Below are positions 49,932 to 62,216 of a stretch of DNA of 64,000 nucleotides, one piece after another. The DNA is from Pseudoduganella danionis (lineage in GTDB: Bacteria > Pseudomonadota > Gammaproteobacteria > Burkholderiales > Burkholderiaceae_D). The stretch spans positions 428,577 through 492,576 of the forward strand of contig NZ_WNKW01000004.1 of the NCBI RefSeq assembly GCF_009720775.1, written 5' to 3'. Made by a program: the position numbers and the translations under genes. The stretch's first letter is position 1. Each line of letters opens with the position of its first letter. A model generated the notes under the pieces. That model was not told the DNA's origin. It did no database searches and was given only the letters and a program-made list of their open reading frames with translations.

Positions 49932-50246
49932 GGTAGATGCACGAATTTAATAGATATTGCGTAGGGAAATAACGGTCTGTGCAGAAAGCTGAATAGCCTA
50001 CTACATTAGTCAACCAATTCTCCTACATTTTTGTCGGAAATGGGGATAGTCAGGTGTACAATCGCCGGACAAAAATAAAACGGCCCCCCATCATACAGGG
50101 CTGCCCACCCGTGCGTACGGGTGCTTTCCGACAAGACCGCCGTACCCGCCGACCCATATCGTATGGGCTTCCGAGCGCAAGCCACAAGCTGACGACGATC
50201 CTGCCGCGCAGGGACACAGAATTCTTACATTGTCATTGGAGGTCTT
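49932..50246 (+). promoter_or_regulatory. Upstream region of pckG with two hairpins
   Basis: Gene-free stretch of 315 bases. A possible -10 (TACAAT) lies near 50055. Two inverted repeats lie in the presumed leader: CACCCGT/ACGGGTG (50106-50123) and CCCATA/TATGGG (50153-50167). GGAGG precedes the pckG start. No known riboswitch is recognised. Confidence 0.4.
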
Positions 50247-52112
50247 ATGAATCAACCCGTCATGGGTGGCGTTGCAGCATTGAACGTCCCGACTTACGTC
50301 AAGCAGCAGAAACTAATCAACTGGGTAGCCGAAATCGCCGCCCTGACCAAGCCGGCCCGCATCTACTGGTGCGACGGTACGCAGGAAGAGTACGACCGCC
50401 TGTGCGGCGAAATGGTCGCCGCCGGCACCATGAAAAAGCTGAACCAGGAACTGCGTCCTAATTCCTACCTGGCCTGCTCCGATCCGAGCGACGTGGCGCG
50501 CGTGGAAGACCGCACCTTCATCTGCTCGAAAACCAAGGAAGAAGCCGGCCCGACCAACAACTGGATGGCGCCTGCCGAAATGCGCGCTACCCTGAACCCG
50601 CTGTTCGATGGCTGCATGGCTGGCCGTACGCTGTACGTGGTACCGTTCTCGATGGGCCCGCTGGGTTCGCCGATCGCCCACATCGGCGTGGAGCTGTCCG
50701 ATTCGCCTTACGTTGCTGTCAACATGCGCATCATGACCCGCATGGGCAAAGCCGTGTACGATGTGCTGGGCACCGATGGCGAGTTCGTGCCATGCGTGCA
50801 CACCGTGGGTGCACCGCTGGCTGCTGGTCAGAAAGATGTGGCATGGCCTTGCAACGCCACCAAATACATCGTGCACTTCCCTGACACGCGTGAAATCTGG
50901 TCCTATGGTTCGGGCTACGGCGGCAATGCGCTGCTGGGCAAAAAGTGCTTCGCGCTGCGTATCGCTTCCAACATGGGCCATCAGGAAGCCCAGAACGGCG
51001 GCATGGGCTGGCTGGCAGAACACATGCTGATTCTGGGCGTGGAATCGCCAGAAGGCAAAAAACACTATGTCGCAGCGGCCTTCCCTTCGGCCTGCGGTAA
51101 AACCAACTTTGCCATGCTGATCCCGCCAGCGACCTTCAAGGGCTGGAAAATCACCACCATCGGCGACGACATCGCGTGGATCAAACCGGGTGCCGATGGC
51201 CGCCTGTATGCGATCAATCCGGAAGCCGGCTACTTCGGCGTGGCACCGGGCACCAACACCCGCACCAACTCGAACTGCATGGCTTCGCTGGGTTCGGACA
51301 CCATCTTCACCAACGTGGCGCTGACTGATGACGGCGACATCTGGTGGGAAGGCCTGACCAAGGAAGCACCTGCGCACCTGATCGACTGGCAGGGCAAGGA
51401 CTGGACGCCAGCGTCGGGCACCAAAGCAGCGCACCCGAATGCGCGCTTCACCGTGGCCGCTACCCAGAACCCTGTGATCGACCCGGCCTGGGATGATCCG
51501 GCTGGCGTGCCGATTTCGGCCTTCATCTTCGGCGGCCGCCGTTCCACCACCGTACCGCTGGTGACCGAAGCCCGTAACTGGATCGAAGGCGTGTACATGG
51601 CTGCCACCATGGGTTCGGAAACCACCGCTGCTGCCGCTGGCCAGATGGGCGTGGTACGCCGTGATCCGTTCGCCATGCTGCCGTTCATGGGCTACAACAT
51701 GAGCGACTACTTCCAGCACTGGCTGAACATGGGCGAGAAACTGGGCCAGATCAACGCAGCCACCCTGCCGAAAATCTTCTGCGTCAACTGGTTCCGCACC
51801 GACGAGCAGGGCCACTTCGTCTGGCCTGGCTTCGGCGACAATATGCGCGTACTGAAGTGGATGCTCGAGCGTATCGAAGGCACGGCTGGCGGTGTCGAAA
51901 ACATCTTCGGCACCACCCCGCGCTTCGGTGATCTGAAGTGGGACGGCATTCCGTTCTCGCCGGAAGAATTCGAAACCATCACCTCGATCGACAAGGATGC
52001 ATGGCGTGAAGAACTGGTGCTGCACGAAGAACTGTTCACCAAACTGGCCTACCATCTGCCGCAGGAACTGCGCGACGTGAAAGCCGAACTGGAAAAGCGT
52101 CTGGCACGCTAA
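50247..52112 (+). CDS. pckG: Phosphoenolpyruvate carboxykinase (GTP)
   Basis: 621 residues, normal for the GTP-dependent type. P-loop with the reactive cysteine, [13 protein letters not shown], preceded by the metal region and followed by [12 protein letters not shown]. It converts oxaloacetate to PEP, the entry to gluconeogenesis, when cells grow on organic acids. Proline codon CCA is common, as in ahpC, which suggests high expression. A strong terminator follows. Confidence 0.98.
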   Translation: MNQPVMGGVAALNVPTYVKQQKLINWVAEIAALTKPARIYWCDGTQEEYDRLCGEMVAAGTMKKLNQELRPNSYLACSDPSDVARVEDRTFICSKTKEEAGPTNNWMAPAEMRATLNPLFDGCMAGRTLYVVPFSMGPLGSPIAHIGVELSDSPYVAVNMRIMTRMGKAVYDVLGTDGEFVPCVHTVGAPLAAGQKDVAWPCNATKYIVHFPDTREIWSYGSGYGGNALLGKKCFALRIASNMGHQEAQNGGMGWLAEHMLILGVESPEGKKHYVAAAFPSACGKTNFAMLIPPATFKGWKITTIGDDIAWIKPGADGRLYAINPEAGYFGVAPGTNTRTNSNCMASLGSDTIFTNVALTDDGDIWWEGLTKEAPAHLIDWQGKDWTPASGTKAAHPNARFTVAATQNPVIDPAWDDPAGVPISAFIFGGRRSTTVPLVTEARNWIEGVYMAATMGSETTAAAAGQMGVVRRDPFAMLPFMGYNMSDYFQHWLNMGEKLGQINAATLPKIFCVNWFRTDEQGHFVWPGFGDNMRVLKWMLERIEGTAGGVENIFGTTPRFGDLKWDGIPFSPEEFETITSIDKDAWREELVLHEELFTKLAYHLPQELRDVKAELEKRLAR

Positions 52113-52128
52113 ACCGCTAAGTCGAAGA

Positions 52129-52152
52129 ACGGGGCCGCTGGCCCCGTTTTTT
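52129..52152 (+). terminator. Terminator of pckG
   Basis: Stem ACGGGGCC with GGCCCCGT (52129-52147) around a three-base loop, followed by TTTTTT. Confidence 0.9.
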
Positions 52153-52157
52153 ATTGT

Positions 52158-52262
52158 GGGGTCAGGTCGGGCAAAGTGTAGGTGTCAGGTCGGGCAATGG
52201 GGCAACGGTCGAGGCTGCACCAATGCCCGACCTGACCCCAGCACTTTGCCCGACCTGACCCC
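52158..52262. repeat. REP-type nested palindrome (REPIN-like)
   Basis: Four copies of a TCAGGTCGGGCA core. Outer arms 52158-52178 and 52242-52262 are perfect 21-base inverse copies; inner arms 52185-52196 and 52224-52235 pair as well. The GGGGTCAGGTC core resembles REP sequences mobilised by RAYT transposases in other proteobacteria. No transposase is in the window. Confidence 0.85.
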
Positions 52263-52373
52263 TCGGTTTTTTGCAGCTCATACCGCGAAATTTACATTTC
52301 GTCACATATCGGCTACCTGTGCCGGCCGACTCGCTTACAGTAGAGGCTCACCACTTTACCGATAGGTTCCACT

Positions 52374-54176
52374 ATGACGAATGTAACTACCCGCATCGGC
52401 GTTGCCAGTGCCCTGCTGTTTTCTCTGGTGCTGGGCGTGGCCCATGCCGAAGCGCCGGATCTGGCCGCGCGCCGCGACGCGCTGAATCAGCTGATCAAGG
52501 AGCAGTGGGAATATTCGATGAAGAACAGCCCGGAGTGGGCTTCGCTGCTGGGCGACAAACGCTACAACGACAAATGGTCGGACTTTTCGCAGGCCGGCAT
52601 CGAGGCCGATCTGAAAAAATCGGCTGACTTCCTCCAGCGCTTTGAAGCCATCGACACCACCGGCTTCCCGCTGCAGGAACAACTGAACCGCGATCTAATG
52701 CTACGCCAGTTGCGCGAGAGCGTGGCCGGTGCCCGCTTCAAGGACTGGGAGATGCCGCTGGCGCAGAACTCGGGCATCCACATCGATCTGCCGCAGATCG
52801 TTTCCGCGCTGCCGTTCGAGACGGTGAAAGACTACGAAGACTATATTACCCGTCTGCATGCGCTGCCCAAGCTGTTCGAGCAGACCCGCGTGCAGATGGA
52901 AAAAGGCGTGCAGGACAAGCTGATGCCGCCGAAATTCCTGATCCCGAAAATCGTCAAGCAGTGCGAAGATGTGGCGGCCATGAAGCCGGCCGATTCGCCG
53001 TTCGCCCAGCCGATCAAGACCTTCCCGAAAGATTTCTCCGAGGCCGACAAAGCCCGTCTGAGCAAGGCGATACTGGGCGCGATCCAGAAAGACGTGACGC
53101 CGTCGTACAAGAAACTGGCGCAGTACACCAAGACCCGCTACCTGCCGCATGGCCGCACGGAAGTGGGCATGTGGTCGCTGCCGGATGGCGCCGCGCGCTA
53201 TACCTTCAAGGCCAATGCTTCGACCACCACCACCATGACGCCGGAACAGATTCACCAACTGGGGCTGGCCGAAGTGGCGCGTATCGAAGGGCAGATGCTG
53301 GCCACGGCGCAAAAGCTCGGCTACAAGGATTTGAAGACTTTCAACAAGGCAGTGGAACAGAATCCCGAGCTGCATCCGAAATCGCGTCAGGAAATCCTCG
53401 ACCTGTACCAGAAATATACCGACCAGATGTACACCCAGTTGCCGCAGCAGTTCGGCATCCTGCCTAAGGGTAAAGTGGAAATCCGTCCGGTCGAAGAGTT
53501 CCGCGAAAAGGGCGCTTCCGGTGCGGCCTATATGACCGGTTCGCCCGACGGCAAACGTGCGGGCCGCGTGATGGTGAATACGGGCGACTTCGAGAAGCGC
53601 TCTACCATCAGCATCGAAACCACGGCACTGCACGAAGGCGTGCCGGGCCACCACATGCAGCTAACCATTGCGCAGGAAATCGACGGCCTGCCTAACTTCC
53701 GCCAGCAGGGCAACTACACGGCCTATGCCGAAGGCTGGGCGCTGTATTCGGAACGTCTGGGCGAAGAGCTGGGCTTCTTCAGCAACCCGTACAGCTACTA
53801 CGGCCACCTGCAGGATGAAATGCTGCGTGCGATCCGTCTGGTGGTTGATACGGGCCTGCACTACAAGAAGTGGAACCGCCAGCAGGTGGTGGACTTCTTC
53901 CATGACCACTCAGGCATCGAGGAAGTGGAAGTGCAGAGCGAGACGGACCGCTACATCGTCTGGCCCGGTCAGGCGCTGGGCTACAAGATCGGCCAGTTGA
54001 AGATACTCGAACTGCGCGACTACGCACGCAAGGAACTCGGCAAGGACTTCGACATCCGCCAGTTCCACGATCAGGTACTGGGCGCCGGTGCGTTGCCGAT
54101 GGATGTGCTGGAAACCCATATCAAAGGCTGGGTCAGCACCGAGAAGGCCAGGCAGAACCGCGTCAGCATGCAATAA
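52374..54176 (+). CDS. DUF885 family secreted metallopeptidase-like protein
   Basis: 600 residues. A signal peptide (RIGVASALLFSLVLGVAHAEA) is followed by the all-helical DUF885 domain with the zinc-like motif TALHEGVPGHHMQL and the downstream GWALYSERLGEELG. DUF885 proteins are thought to be carboxypeptidase- or M32-like; the substrate is not known. It is closed by a terminator. Confidence 0.92.
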   Translation: MTNVTTRIGVASALLFSLVLGVAHAEAPDLAARRDALNQLIKEQWEYSMKNSPEWASLLGDKRYNDKWSDFSQAGIEADLKKSADFLQRFEAIDTTGFPLQEQLNRDLMLRQLRESVAGARFKDWEMPLAQNSGIHIDLPQIVSALPFETVKDYEDYITRLHALPKLFEQTRVQMEKGVQDKLMPPKFLIPKIVKQCEDVAAMKPADSPFAQPIKTFPKDFSEADKARLSKAILGAIQKDVTPSYKKLAQYTKTRYLPHGRTEVGMWSLPDGAARYTFKANASTTTTMTPEQIHQLGLAEVARIEGQMLATAQKLGYKDLKTFNKAVEQNPELHPKSRQEILDLYQKYTDQMYTQLPQQFGILPKGKVEIRPVEEFREKGASGAAYMTGSPDGKRAGRVMVNTGDFEKRSTISIETTALHEGVPGHHMQLTIAQEIDGLPNFRQQGNYTAYAEGWALYSERLGEELGFFSNPYSYYGHLQDEMLRAIRLVVDTGLHYKKWNRQQVVDFFHDHSGIEEVEVQSETDRYIVWPGQALGYKIGQLKILELRDYARKELGKDFDIRQFHDQVLGAGALPMDVLETHIKGWVSTEKARQNRVSMQ

Positions 54177-54192
54177 GCTGACAGTGGAATAG

Positions 54193-54233
54193 AAAACGCC
54201 CGCGCTGCAGCTTGCAGGGCGGGCGTTTTTTTT
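54193..54233 (+). terminator. Terminator after the DUF885 gene
   Basis: Stem AAAACGCCCGC (54193-54203) with GCGGGCGTTTT (54219-54229), then more T. Confidence 0.88.
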
Positions 54234-54245
54234 TGGGGCTCGCGC

Positions 54246-57092
<2,847 letters not shown>

Positions 57093-57179
57093 GTTCTGCC
57101 TTTCGGGGTCAACCCGATACTATAGCTGGGTTTGATTATCTGCGCCCACCTTGCGCCAGATCGACCGTGGACTATGTGA

Positions 57180-57199
57180 TACTGTATATAATAACAGTA
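57180..57199. promoter_or_regulatory. LexA box between uvrA and ssb
   Basis: TA-CTGT-ATATAATA-ACAG-TA, a perfect SOS box, 88 bases from the uvrA start and 129 from the ssb start. The same divergent arrangement with a shared SOS box is known in E. coli. Confidence 0.92.
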
Positions 57200-57327
57200 T
57201 TTTCTTGCGTTGTTTCAATTCTGCGTTGCGAGATAGTTGAGGCGCAGGGGTAGGCGGTGTTCTATAATCGTCGTTTAGCTAAAATTTGCCCAAAAGTCAG
57301 GGCGGTCGAACTTCAGGAGTTTTATAC

Positions 57328-57831
57328 ATGGCATCTGTCAACAAAGTGATCATCGTCGGCAATCTGGGTCGCGATCCGGAAATTCGCTACATGCCTAGCG
57401 GCGATGCGATTGCGAACATCGCAGTGGCAACCTCGTATCGTTCGAAAGACCGCAACACGGGTGAGCAGAAAGAGTTGACGGAATGGCACCGTATTTCCTT
57501 CTTCGGCCGTCTGGCCGAGATCGTTGGCCAGTACCTCAAAAAAGGTTCGTCGGTGTACGTGGAAGGCCGTCTGCAAACCCGTAAATACACGGACAAGGAC
57601 GGTGTAGAGCGCTACGCCACCGATATCATCGCCGAGCAGATGCAGATGCTCGGTGGCCGTCAGGGCATGGGCGGTGGCGACAGCATGGACGACGGCGGCT
57701 ACGAGGCGCCACCACAGCGTCAGGCACCGGCACCACGTCCGCAAATGGCGCCACCGGCACCAGCAGCACCACGTCCGGCGCCACGTCCAGCGCCGAATTT
57801 CTCGGACATGGATGACGACATTCCGTTCTGA
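57328..57831 (+). CDS. ssb: Single-stranded DNA-binding protein
   Basis: 167 residues from ATG 57328 with CAGGAG upstream. The OB fold covers residues 1-110 ([49 protein letters not shown]). A flexible Gly/Pro/Ala-rich linker leads to the acidic tip DMDDDIPF that recruits PriA, RecQ and other partners. It coats single-stranded DNA in replication and repair. Confidence 0.98.
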   Translation: MASVNKVIIVGNLGRDPEIRYMPSGDAIANIAVATSYRSKDRNTGEQKELTEWHRISFFGRLAEIVGQYLKKGSSVYVEGRLQTRKYTDKDGVERYATDIIAEQMQMLGGRQGMGGGDSMDDGGYEAPPQRQAPAPRPQMAPPAPAAPRPAPRPAPNFSDMDDDIPF

Positions 57832-57853
57832 GACCTAGTAGTCTCTGATTTGT

Positions 57854-57897
57854 AAACAAAGCCCCGTAGATCGTTGATCTACGGGGCTTTGTTTTTC
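57854..57897 (+). terminator. Terminator of ssb
   Basis: Nineteen-base-pair stem: AAACAAAGCCCCGTAGATC (57854-57872) with GATCTACGGGGCTTTGTTT (57876-57894), loop GTT, then more T. Confidence 0.95.
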
Positions 57898-57960
57898 GAT
57901 ATTGCGATCAGTTCTTGCCTGCTCTTTGAGTCCGGCCGCTACCAGCCGTTTGTCGTCGCT

Positions 57961-58743
57961 CTATGCCAGGGCGGCAGCTCTGTCGCTTGCTTCTTCCGCC
58001 CGCAGTGTCAAAACTTGTACGCCCTGTTTTGTGACAGCAACCGTATGCTCAAATTGGGCCGAAAGCTGTCCGTCGCGTGTCACCACAGTCCAGCCATCTT
58101 GCTGGGTATAGACCTCTGATCGCCCCTGATTCAACATGGGCTCGATCGTAAAAATCATGCCTTCTCGTAGCACTAGCCCCGTTCCACGTTTCCCCCAGTG
58201 TAAGACCTGCGGTGCTTCATGCATTTCACGTCCTATCCCATGTCCACAATATTCTTTGACGACCGAATAGCCATTTAGCCGGGCATGCTGTTCGATCGCA
58301 TGCCCGATATCTCCCAGCCGGGCTCCGGGGCGCACGGCTCGTATACCTTGCCACATGGCCTGGTAGGCAGTTTGAACCAGACGTCGGGCGGCTGGCGATA
58401 CATCGCCGACCAGATAAGTTTTGCTGGAGTCGGCAATAAAGCCGTTTTTTTCGAGCGTGATGTCAAAGTTGATGATGTCGCCGCTTTTCAAAATTTCCTT
58501 GGCTGAAGGCACACCATGGCATACCACATTGTTTCTTGATGAATTCAGCGCATAGCTATAGCCATACTGCCCTTTGCTCGCGGGGCGTGCCTCGAGCTCA
58601 TTGACGATGTAGCTCTCGACCAGATCGTTGATTTGCATGGTGGACATGCCGACCAGAGCGAGGCGATTCAGGTGGCCAAACACGTCTGCCAGCAGTTTTC
58701 CTGACTGCGCCATCAGAGCGATTTCCTCGGGATGCTTGGTCAT
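57961..58743 (-). CDS. map: Type I methionine aminopeptidase
   Basis: 260 residues, normal for type Ia. Metal ligands are present: NFDITLEKNGFIADSS (two Asp), the GHGIGREMHE histidine, TIEPM and QFEHT glutamates. It removes the initiator methionine from nascent proteins. Its ATG overlaps the TGA of the ParD-like gene by four bases (ATGA), an unusual place for this enzyme. It may be a second, accessory copy, as the usual map copy lies beside rpsB in many betaproteobacteria; that cannot be tested here. Confidence 0.95.
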   Translation of the reverse strand: MTKHPEEIALMAQSGKLLADVFGHLNRLALVGMSTMQINDLVESYIVNELEARPASKGQYGYSYALNSSRNNVVCHGVPSAKEILKSGDIINFDITLEKNGFIADSSKTYLVGDVSPAARRLVQTAYQAMWQGIRAVRPGARLGDIGHAIEQHARLNGYSVVKEYCGHGIGREMHEAPQVLHWGKRGTGLVLREGMIFTIEPMLNQGRSEVYTQQDGWTVVTRDGQLSAQFEHTVAVTKQGVQVLTLRAEEASDRAAALA

Positions 58744-58952
58744 AGCGTACTTACTTGGAGGGAGTCTGCTACCACCCCTGCTGCCCGCAACTCTCTGACG
58801 ACGATTTCATTGAAACTTAAAGTCGGGTTCATCTCGCACAACAGGCCGACCTTGATCCAGAAGGCCGCTTGGGCGTTGATGGAGCGACATGCTACCGCGC
58901 TTGCCTTGCGTATCTGGTCATGCAGATCCGCATCAATATTTACGATACCCAT
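58740..58952 (-). CDS. ParD-like ribbon-helix-helix protein
   Basis: 70 residues. MGIVNIDADLHDQIRKASAVACRS is a ribbon-helix-helix start like that of ParD-like antitoxins, followed by INAQAAFWIKVGLLCEMNPTLSFNEIV. It overlaps map, which takes the place where a toxin gene would be. No ParE/RelE-like toxin is found. It may repress its own operon through the palindrome upstream. Confidence 0.82.
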   Translation of the reverse strand: MGIVNIDADLHDQIRKASAVACRSINAQAAFWIKVGLLCEMNPTLSFNEIVVRELRAAGVVADSLQVSTL

Positions 58953-58970
58953 AATTTCTCACCTATATTC

Positions 58971-59001
58971 GATCCATATGCAATCCATATACGAATCGTA
59001 T
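58971..59001 (-). promoter_or_regulatory. Candidate operator of the ParD-like gene
   Basis: Palindrome ATACGAATCGTAT (58989-59001), and the direct repeat ATCCATAT at 58972-58979 and 58983-58990, 11 bases apart. They lie 19-49 bases upstream of the start codon, the usual place for ribbon-helix-helix autoregulation. Confidence 0.5.
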
Positions 59002-59179
59002 CATTCATTGCCAGCGGCCTGCAAGCGCCTACAGGATCAGGCCAGTGAAATCGGCGTAGCGTCCGATGACGAGCGATAGCAAGTGCGCACGCGTCCTAGC
59101 ATTAATAGCGGCGCCAGCAATTAAAAGAGGCATCTGATATACTGCTTTATCTCATCACTTCAGAAAGTCTGTCATTCCC

Positions 59180-60355
59180 ATGCTGAGCAAAGAACACAAA
59201 GCCATCATTAGCGCCACCGTACCGATTCTGGAACAGGGCGGCGAAACCCTCACGCGGCATTTTTACCAGACCATGTTCCGCGACTACCCGCAGGTGCAAG
59301 CGCTGTTCAATCTGTCCAATCAGGCTGAGGGCAAGCAGCAGCGCGCACTGGCTAATGCCGTGCTGATGTATGCGAAAAACATCGAGCGGCTGGAGGCGCT
59401 GGGGCCGCTGGTGTCTACCATCATCAATAAACACGTGTCGCTGCAGATACTGCCCGAGCACTATCCCATCGTGGGCGCTTCGCTGCTGAAGGCGATCCGT
59501 GAAGTGCTGGGCGCGGAAGTGGCGACCGATGAAGTGCTGGCCGCATGGGGCGCAGCGTATGGCCAGCTAGCCGATATCCTGATCGGCGCAGAAGAACAGA
59601 TCTACCAGCAGAACGCGGCTGCGGAAGGCGGCTGGCGCGGTGCGCGCCAGTTCAAGGTGGCGCAGAAGACGGTGGAAAGCGAGGAAATCACTTCCTTCGT
59701 GCTGGTGCCGGCCGACGGCGCCAAGGTAGTGCAGCATCTGCCGGGCCAGTACATCGGCATTGAAGTCGAGGTAGCGGGCAGCCTGCTGCGTCGGCAGTAT
59801 TCGCTTTCGGCCGAAGCCAATGGCAGTGATTACCGCATCAGCGTCAAGCGCGAGGCGGGCGGTGTGGTGTCCAACCATCTGCATGACCAGCTCGACGTTG
59901 GCGCCAGCCTGCAGGTGTTCCCGCCAGCGGGCGACTTTGTGCTGACGCAGAGCGACAAGCCGCTGGTGCTGATCAGCGGTGGTGTAGGCATTACGCCCAC
60001 GCTGGCCATGCTGACTACGGCATTGCGCAGCAAGCGTCCCGTGCACTTCATCCACGCGGCACGCCACGCGGGTGTGCATGCCTTCCGCGCGCAGGTCGAT
60101 GCGCTGGCGGCACAGCATCCGCAGCTACAGCGTTTCTATTGCTACGAAACGGCAGCAGCGGACGGCGCCCATGCCACCGGCTACCTGACGGCGCAGCAGT
60201 TGTCACAGTGGTTGCCGGCAACGCGTGATGTGGATGCCTACTTCCTTGGTCCCAAGCCGTTCATGAAAGCCATCAAGCAGCAACTGGCTGAACTGGGCGT
60301 GCCGGATGCGCAGGCGCGTTACGAGTTCTTTGGTCCGGCCGAAGAACTGGCATAA
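59180..60355 (+). CDS. hmp: Flavohemoprotein, nitric oxide dioxygenase
   Basis: 391 residues. N-terminal globin (AIISATVPILEQGGETLTRHFY, proximal His in INKHVSLQI), then the FAD domain (RRQYSLS) and the NAD domain (GGVGITPTLAML), ending in YEFFGP. It oxidises NO to nitrate with NADPH/NADH. The start has no clear NsrR palindrome upstream. Confidence 0.97.
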   Translation: MLSKEHKAIISATVPILEQGGETLTRHFYQTMFRDYPQVQALFNLSNQAEGKQQRALANAVLMYAKNIERLEALGPLVSTIINKHVSLQILPEHYPIVGASLLKAIREVLGAEVATDEVLAAWGAAYGQLADILIGAEEQIYQQNAAAEGGWRGARQFKVAQKTVESEEITSFVLVPADGAKVVQHLPGQYIGIEVEVAGSLLRRQYSLSAEANGSDYRISVKREAGGVVSNHLHDQLDVGASLQVFPPAGDFVLTQSDKPLVLISGGVGITPTLAMLTTALRSKRPVHFIHAARHAGVHAFRAQVDALAAQHPQLQRFYCYETAAADGAHATGYLTAQQLSQWLPATRDVDAYFLGPKPFMKAIKQQLAELGVPDAQARYEFFGPAEELA

Positions 60356-60371
60356 GCGCATAAGCGAGCCG

Positions 60372-61559
60372 CTAAGCGGCGCTGCGGCGGCTGGCATCTG
60401 GCTGGGGCTGGCCTTGCGGCGCAGCTAGCAGGCGCCGCCGCAGGCCCAGCGCCGGCCGCTCCACCAGCAAGTACAGCACGGCGGCGGCCAGCAGCGACGC
60501 CGTGCCATAGCCCGCTGCGGCAACCACGGTGCTTTGCTTGGCGAGCTCGGGCAGCAAAGTATCGAGCCAGTGGTAGATTTGCCGGTGCGTCAGGTAAAGA
60601 CTGTAGGCCAGCGTGGCCAGCGTGCGCGCGCCCGGCACGCGCTGGCGGGCCAGGTAGCTGGCGGGACTGCTCACGCTCAGTACCAGTGCACCGCAACCTA
60701 GCGCCACCAGTGGGTACAGCAGCATGGCACCTGTTAGACTCATCAATGGAATCTGCAGGCACAGAAGGAAGATTGCGCCAGCGCCCCATAGCAGTGCGGT
60801 GCTGCGGCTTTGCAGACGGACCCACCAGTGCGGACGGAAAGCCCGCACCATGGCCAGCGTAACGCCCAGCAGCAGGCCGTCCAACCGTGCATAGGTCGGG
60901 TGGTAAATCCAGACGATGAAATCCTGCATGGCTAGTTCGACCTTGCCCGCCGCCATAGATGCAGCCACATGGGTCTGCCATAGATAGCCGCGCAGCAGCA
61001 GGGCGCCGCCCCACAGCAGCGCAAGCAGCAGGCTGATACGGCTGAGATTGGCATGGCGGGCCAGCAGCCATACCGTGGCTGGCAATAGCAGATAGAAGTG
61101 CTGTTCTATACACAGCGACCATGCGTGCGAATAGGCCAGGCCTTGTTCCCATTGGGGATACAGGTTGAGAGTGAACGTGAGAAATTTCCACAGGGCTTGA
61201 AGTGTGCCTCCTTCGCGCTGATCCGGCAGCAGGAAGTACAGTGCCAGTACCACATAATAGGCTGGCAGTATGCGCAGCGCCCGCCCCAATAGAAAACCAC
61301 CCCAGCCGGGCGTGCTGCCGCCGGCGTAACAGCTAAATAGCTGCCAGCCGATCAGGTAGCCGCTCAGGACAAAAAACAGGTCGACACCCATCCAGCCCTG
61401 TTCCACCAGGGCTGGCAGGGCGACGCCATGACTGCTCAGGTGATACAGCATCACGCTGAATATGGCGAACGCACGCAGCAGATCGATACCTGCTGCACGT
61501 TCTTGCCCCCAATGATGCAAGGCAGGCAGTCGCTGTCCCATCCCTGATGTCCACTTCAC
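60372..61559 (-). CDS. Membrane acyltransferase (OafA/acyltransferase 3 family)
   Basis: 395 residues from GTG 61559 (ATG 61541 is an alternative). About ten hydrophobic segments. Family motifs: IDLLRAFAIFSVMLYHLSSHG with the catalytic His, then DLFFVLSGYLIGWQL, and RALRILPAYYVVL. Such proteins O-acetylate surface polysaccharides or other exported molecules. The target is unknown. Confidence 0.9.
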   Translation of the reverse strand: MKWTSGMGQRLPALHHWGQERAAGIDLLRAFAIFSVMLYHLSSHGVALPALVEQGWMGVDLFFVLSGYLIGWQLFSCYAGGSTPGWGGFLLGRALRILPAYYVVLALYFLLPDQREGGTLQALWKFLTFTLNLYPQWEQGLAYSHAWSLCIEQHFYLLLPATVWLLARHANLSRISLLLALLWGGALLLRGYLWQTHVAASMAAGKVELAMQDFIVWIYHPTYARLDGLLLGVTLAMVRAFRPHWWVRLQSRSTALLWGAGAIFLLCLQIPLMSLTGAMLLYPLVALGCGALVLSVSSPASYLARQRVPGARTLATLAYSLYLTHRQIYHWLDTLLPELAKQSTVVAAAGYGTASLLAAAVLYLLVERPALGLRRRLLAAPQGQPQPDASRRSAA

Positions 61560-61658
61560 GCCAGATCGTCGTTTGGTCTAAAAAGCCTATTGTACGGAGG
61601 CAGCGGGACCGGCAACAAGAGCGCTAGGATGGTAGGGCGTTCATATTCTGCTGGACAT

Positions 61659-62216
61659 TTAGCGCGGCTCGAAACGCCGGTCAGGGATGAACCAGATCAT
61701 TGCGACTGCGACATAGATGGCGAAACCTGCCCACGGCGCACCGAGCGATGCGACGATGCCTATCGCATACAGCAAGGTGGAGAGCTTACCTTTGCGGTCT
61801 TTGCCCAACGCCCGCTTGAGCGCTTCGTTATCTGCCGCCAAGCAGCTTGCCAGTACAAAGTAAGCAATACTGCACATGAACAGTACGCAGCCGTAACAGG
61901 CCAGCGGCAAGCCAGCGTAGTGATTCTCGCCGACCCAGCCGGTGACGAAGGGCAGCAGGGACAGCCAGAACAGCAGGTGCAGATTGGCCCAGAGTGCGGC
62001 GCCGGTGACGTGGCTAACGGTATGGATCAGATGATGGTGGTTGTTCCAGTAGATGCCCACGTAGATAAAACTCAGCACGTAGCTGAAGAACACGGGCCAG
62101 AGTGGCTCGAGCGCGGCCCAACTGGTGCCATGCGGTACTTTGAGTTCCAGTACCATGATAGTGATGATGATGGCGATCACGCCATCGCTGAATGCTTCCA
62201 GCCTGCCTTTACCCAT
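61659..62216 (-). CDS. TMEM175-family (DUF1211) channel protein
   Basis: 185 residues. Motif FSDGVIAIIITIMVLELKVP in the first helix (FSD is the family signature) and five further hydrophobic segments. Bacterial members form potassium-permeable channels. Lies downstream of nothing obvious and faces the second octapeptide-repeat gene. Confidence 0.88.
   Translation of the reverse strand: MGKGRLEAFSDGVIAIIITIMVLELKVPHGTSWAALEPLWPVFFSYVLSFIYVGIYWNNHHHLIHTVSHVTGAALWANLHLLFWLSLLPFVTGWVGENHYAGLPLACYGCVLFMCSIAYFVLASCLAADNEALKRALGKDRKGKLSTLLYAIGIVASLGAPWAGFAIYVAVAMIWFIPDRRFEPR

Noticed and set aside
59110..59179. Possible NsrR site before hmp
   Set aside because: Only one weak half-site (GGCATCT) is visible; the second half is absent.
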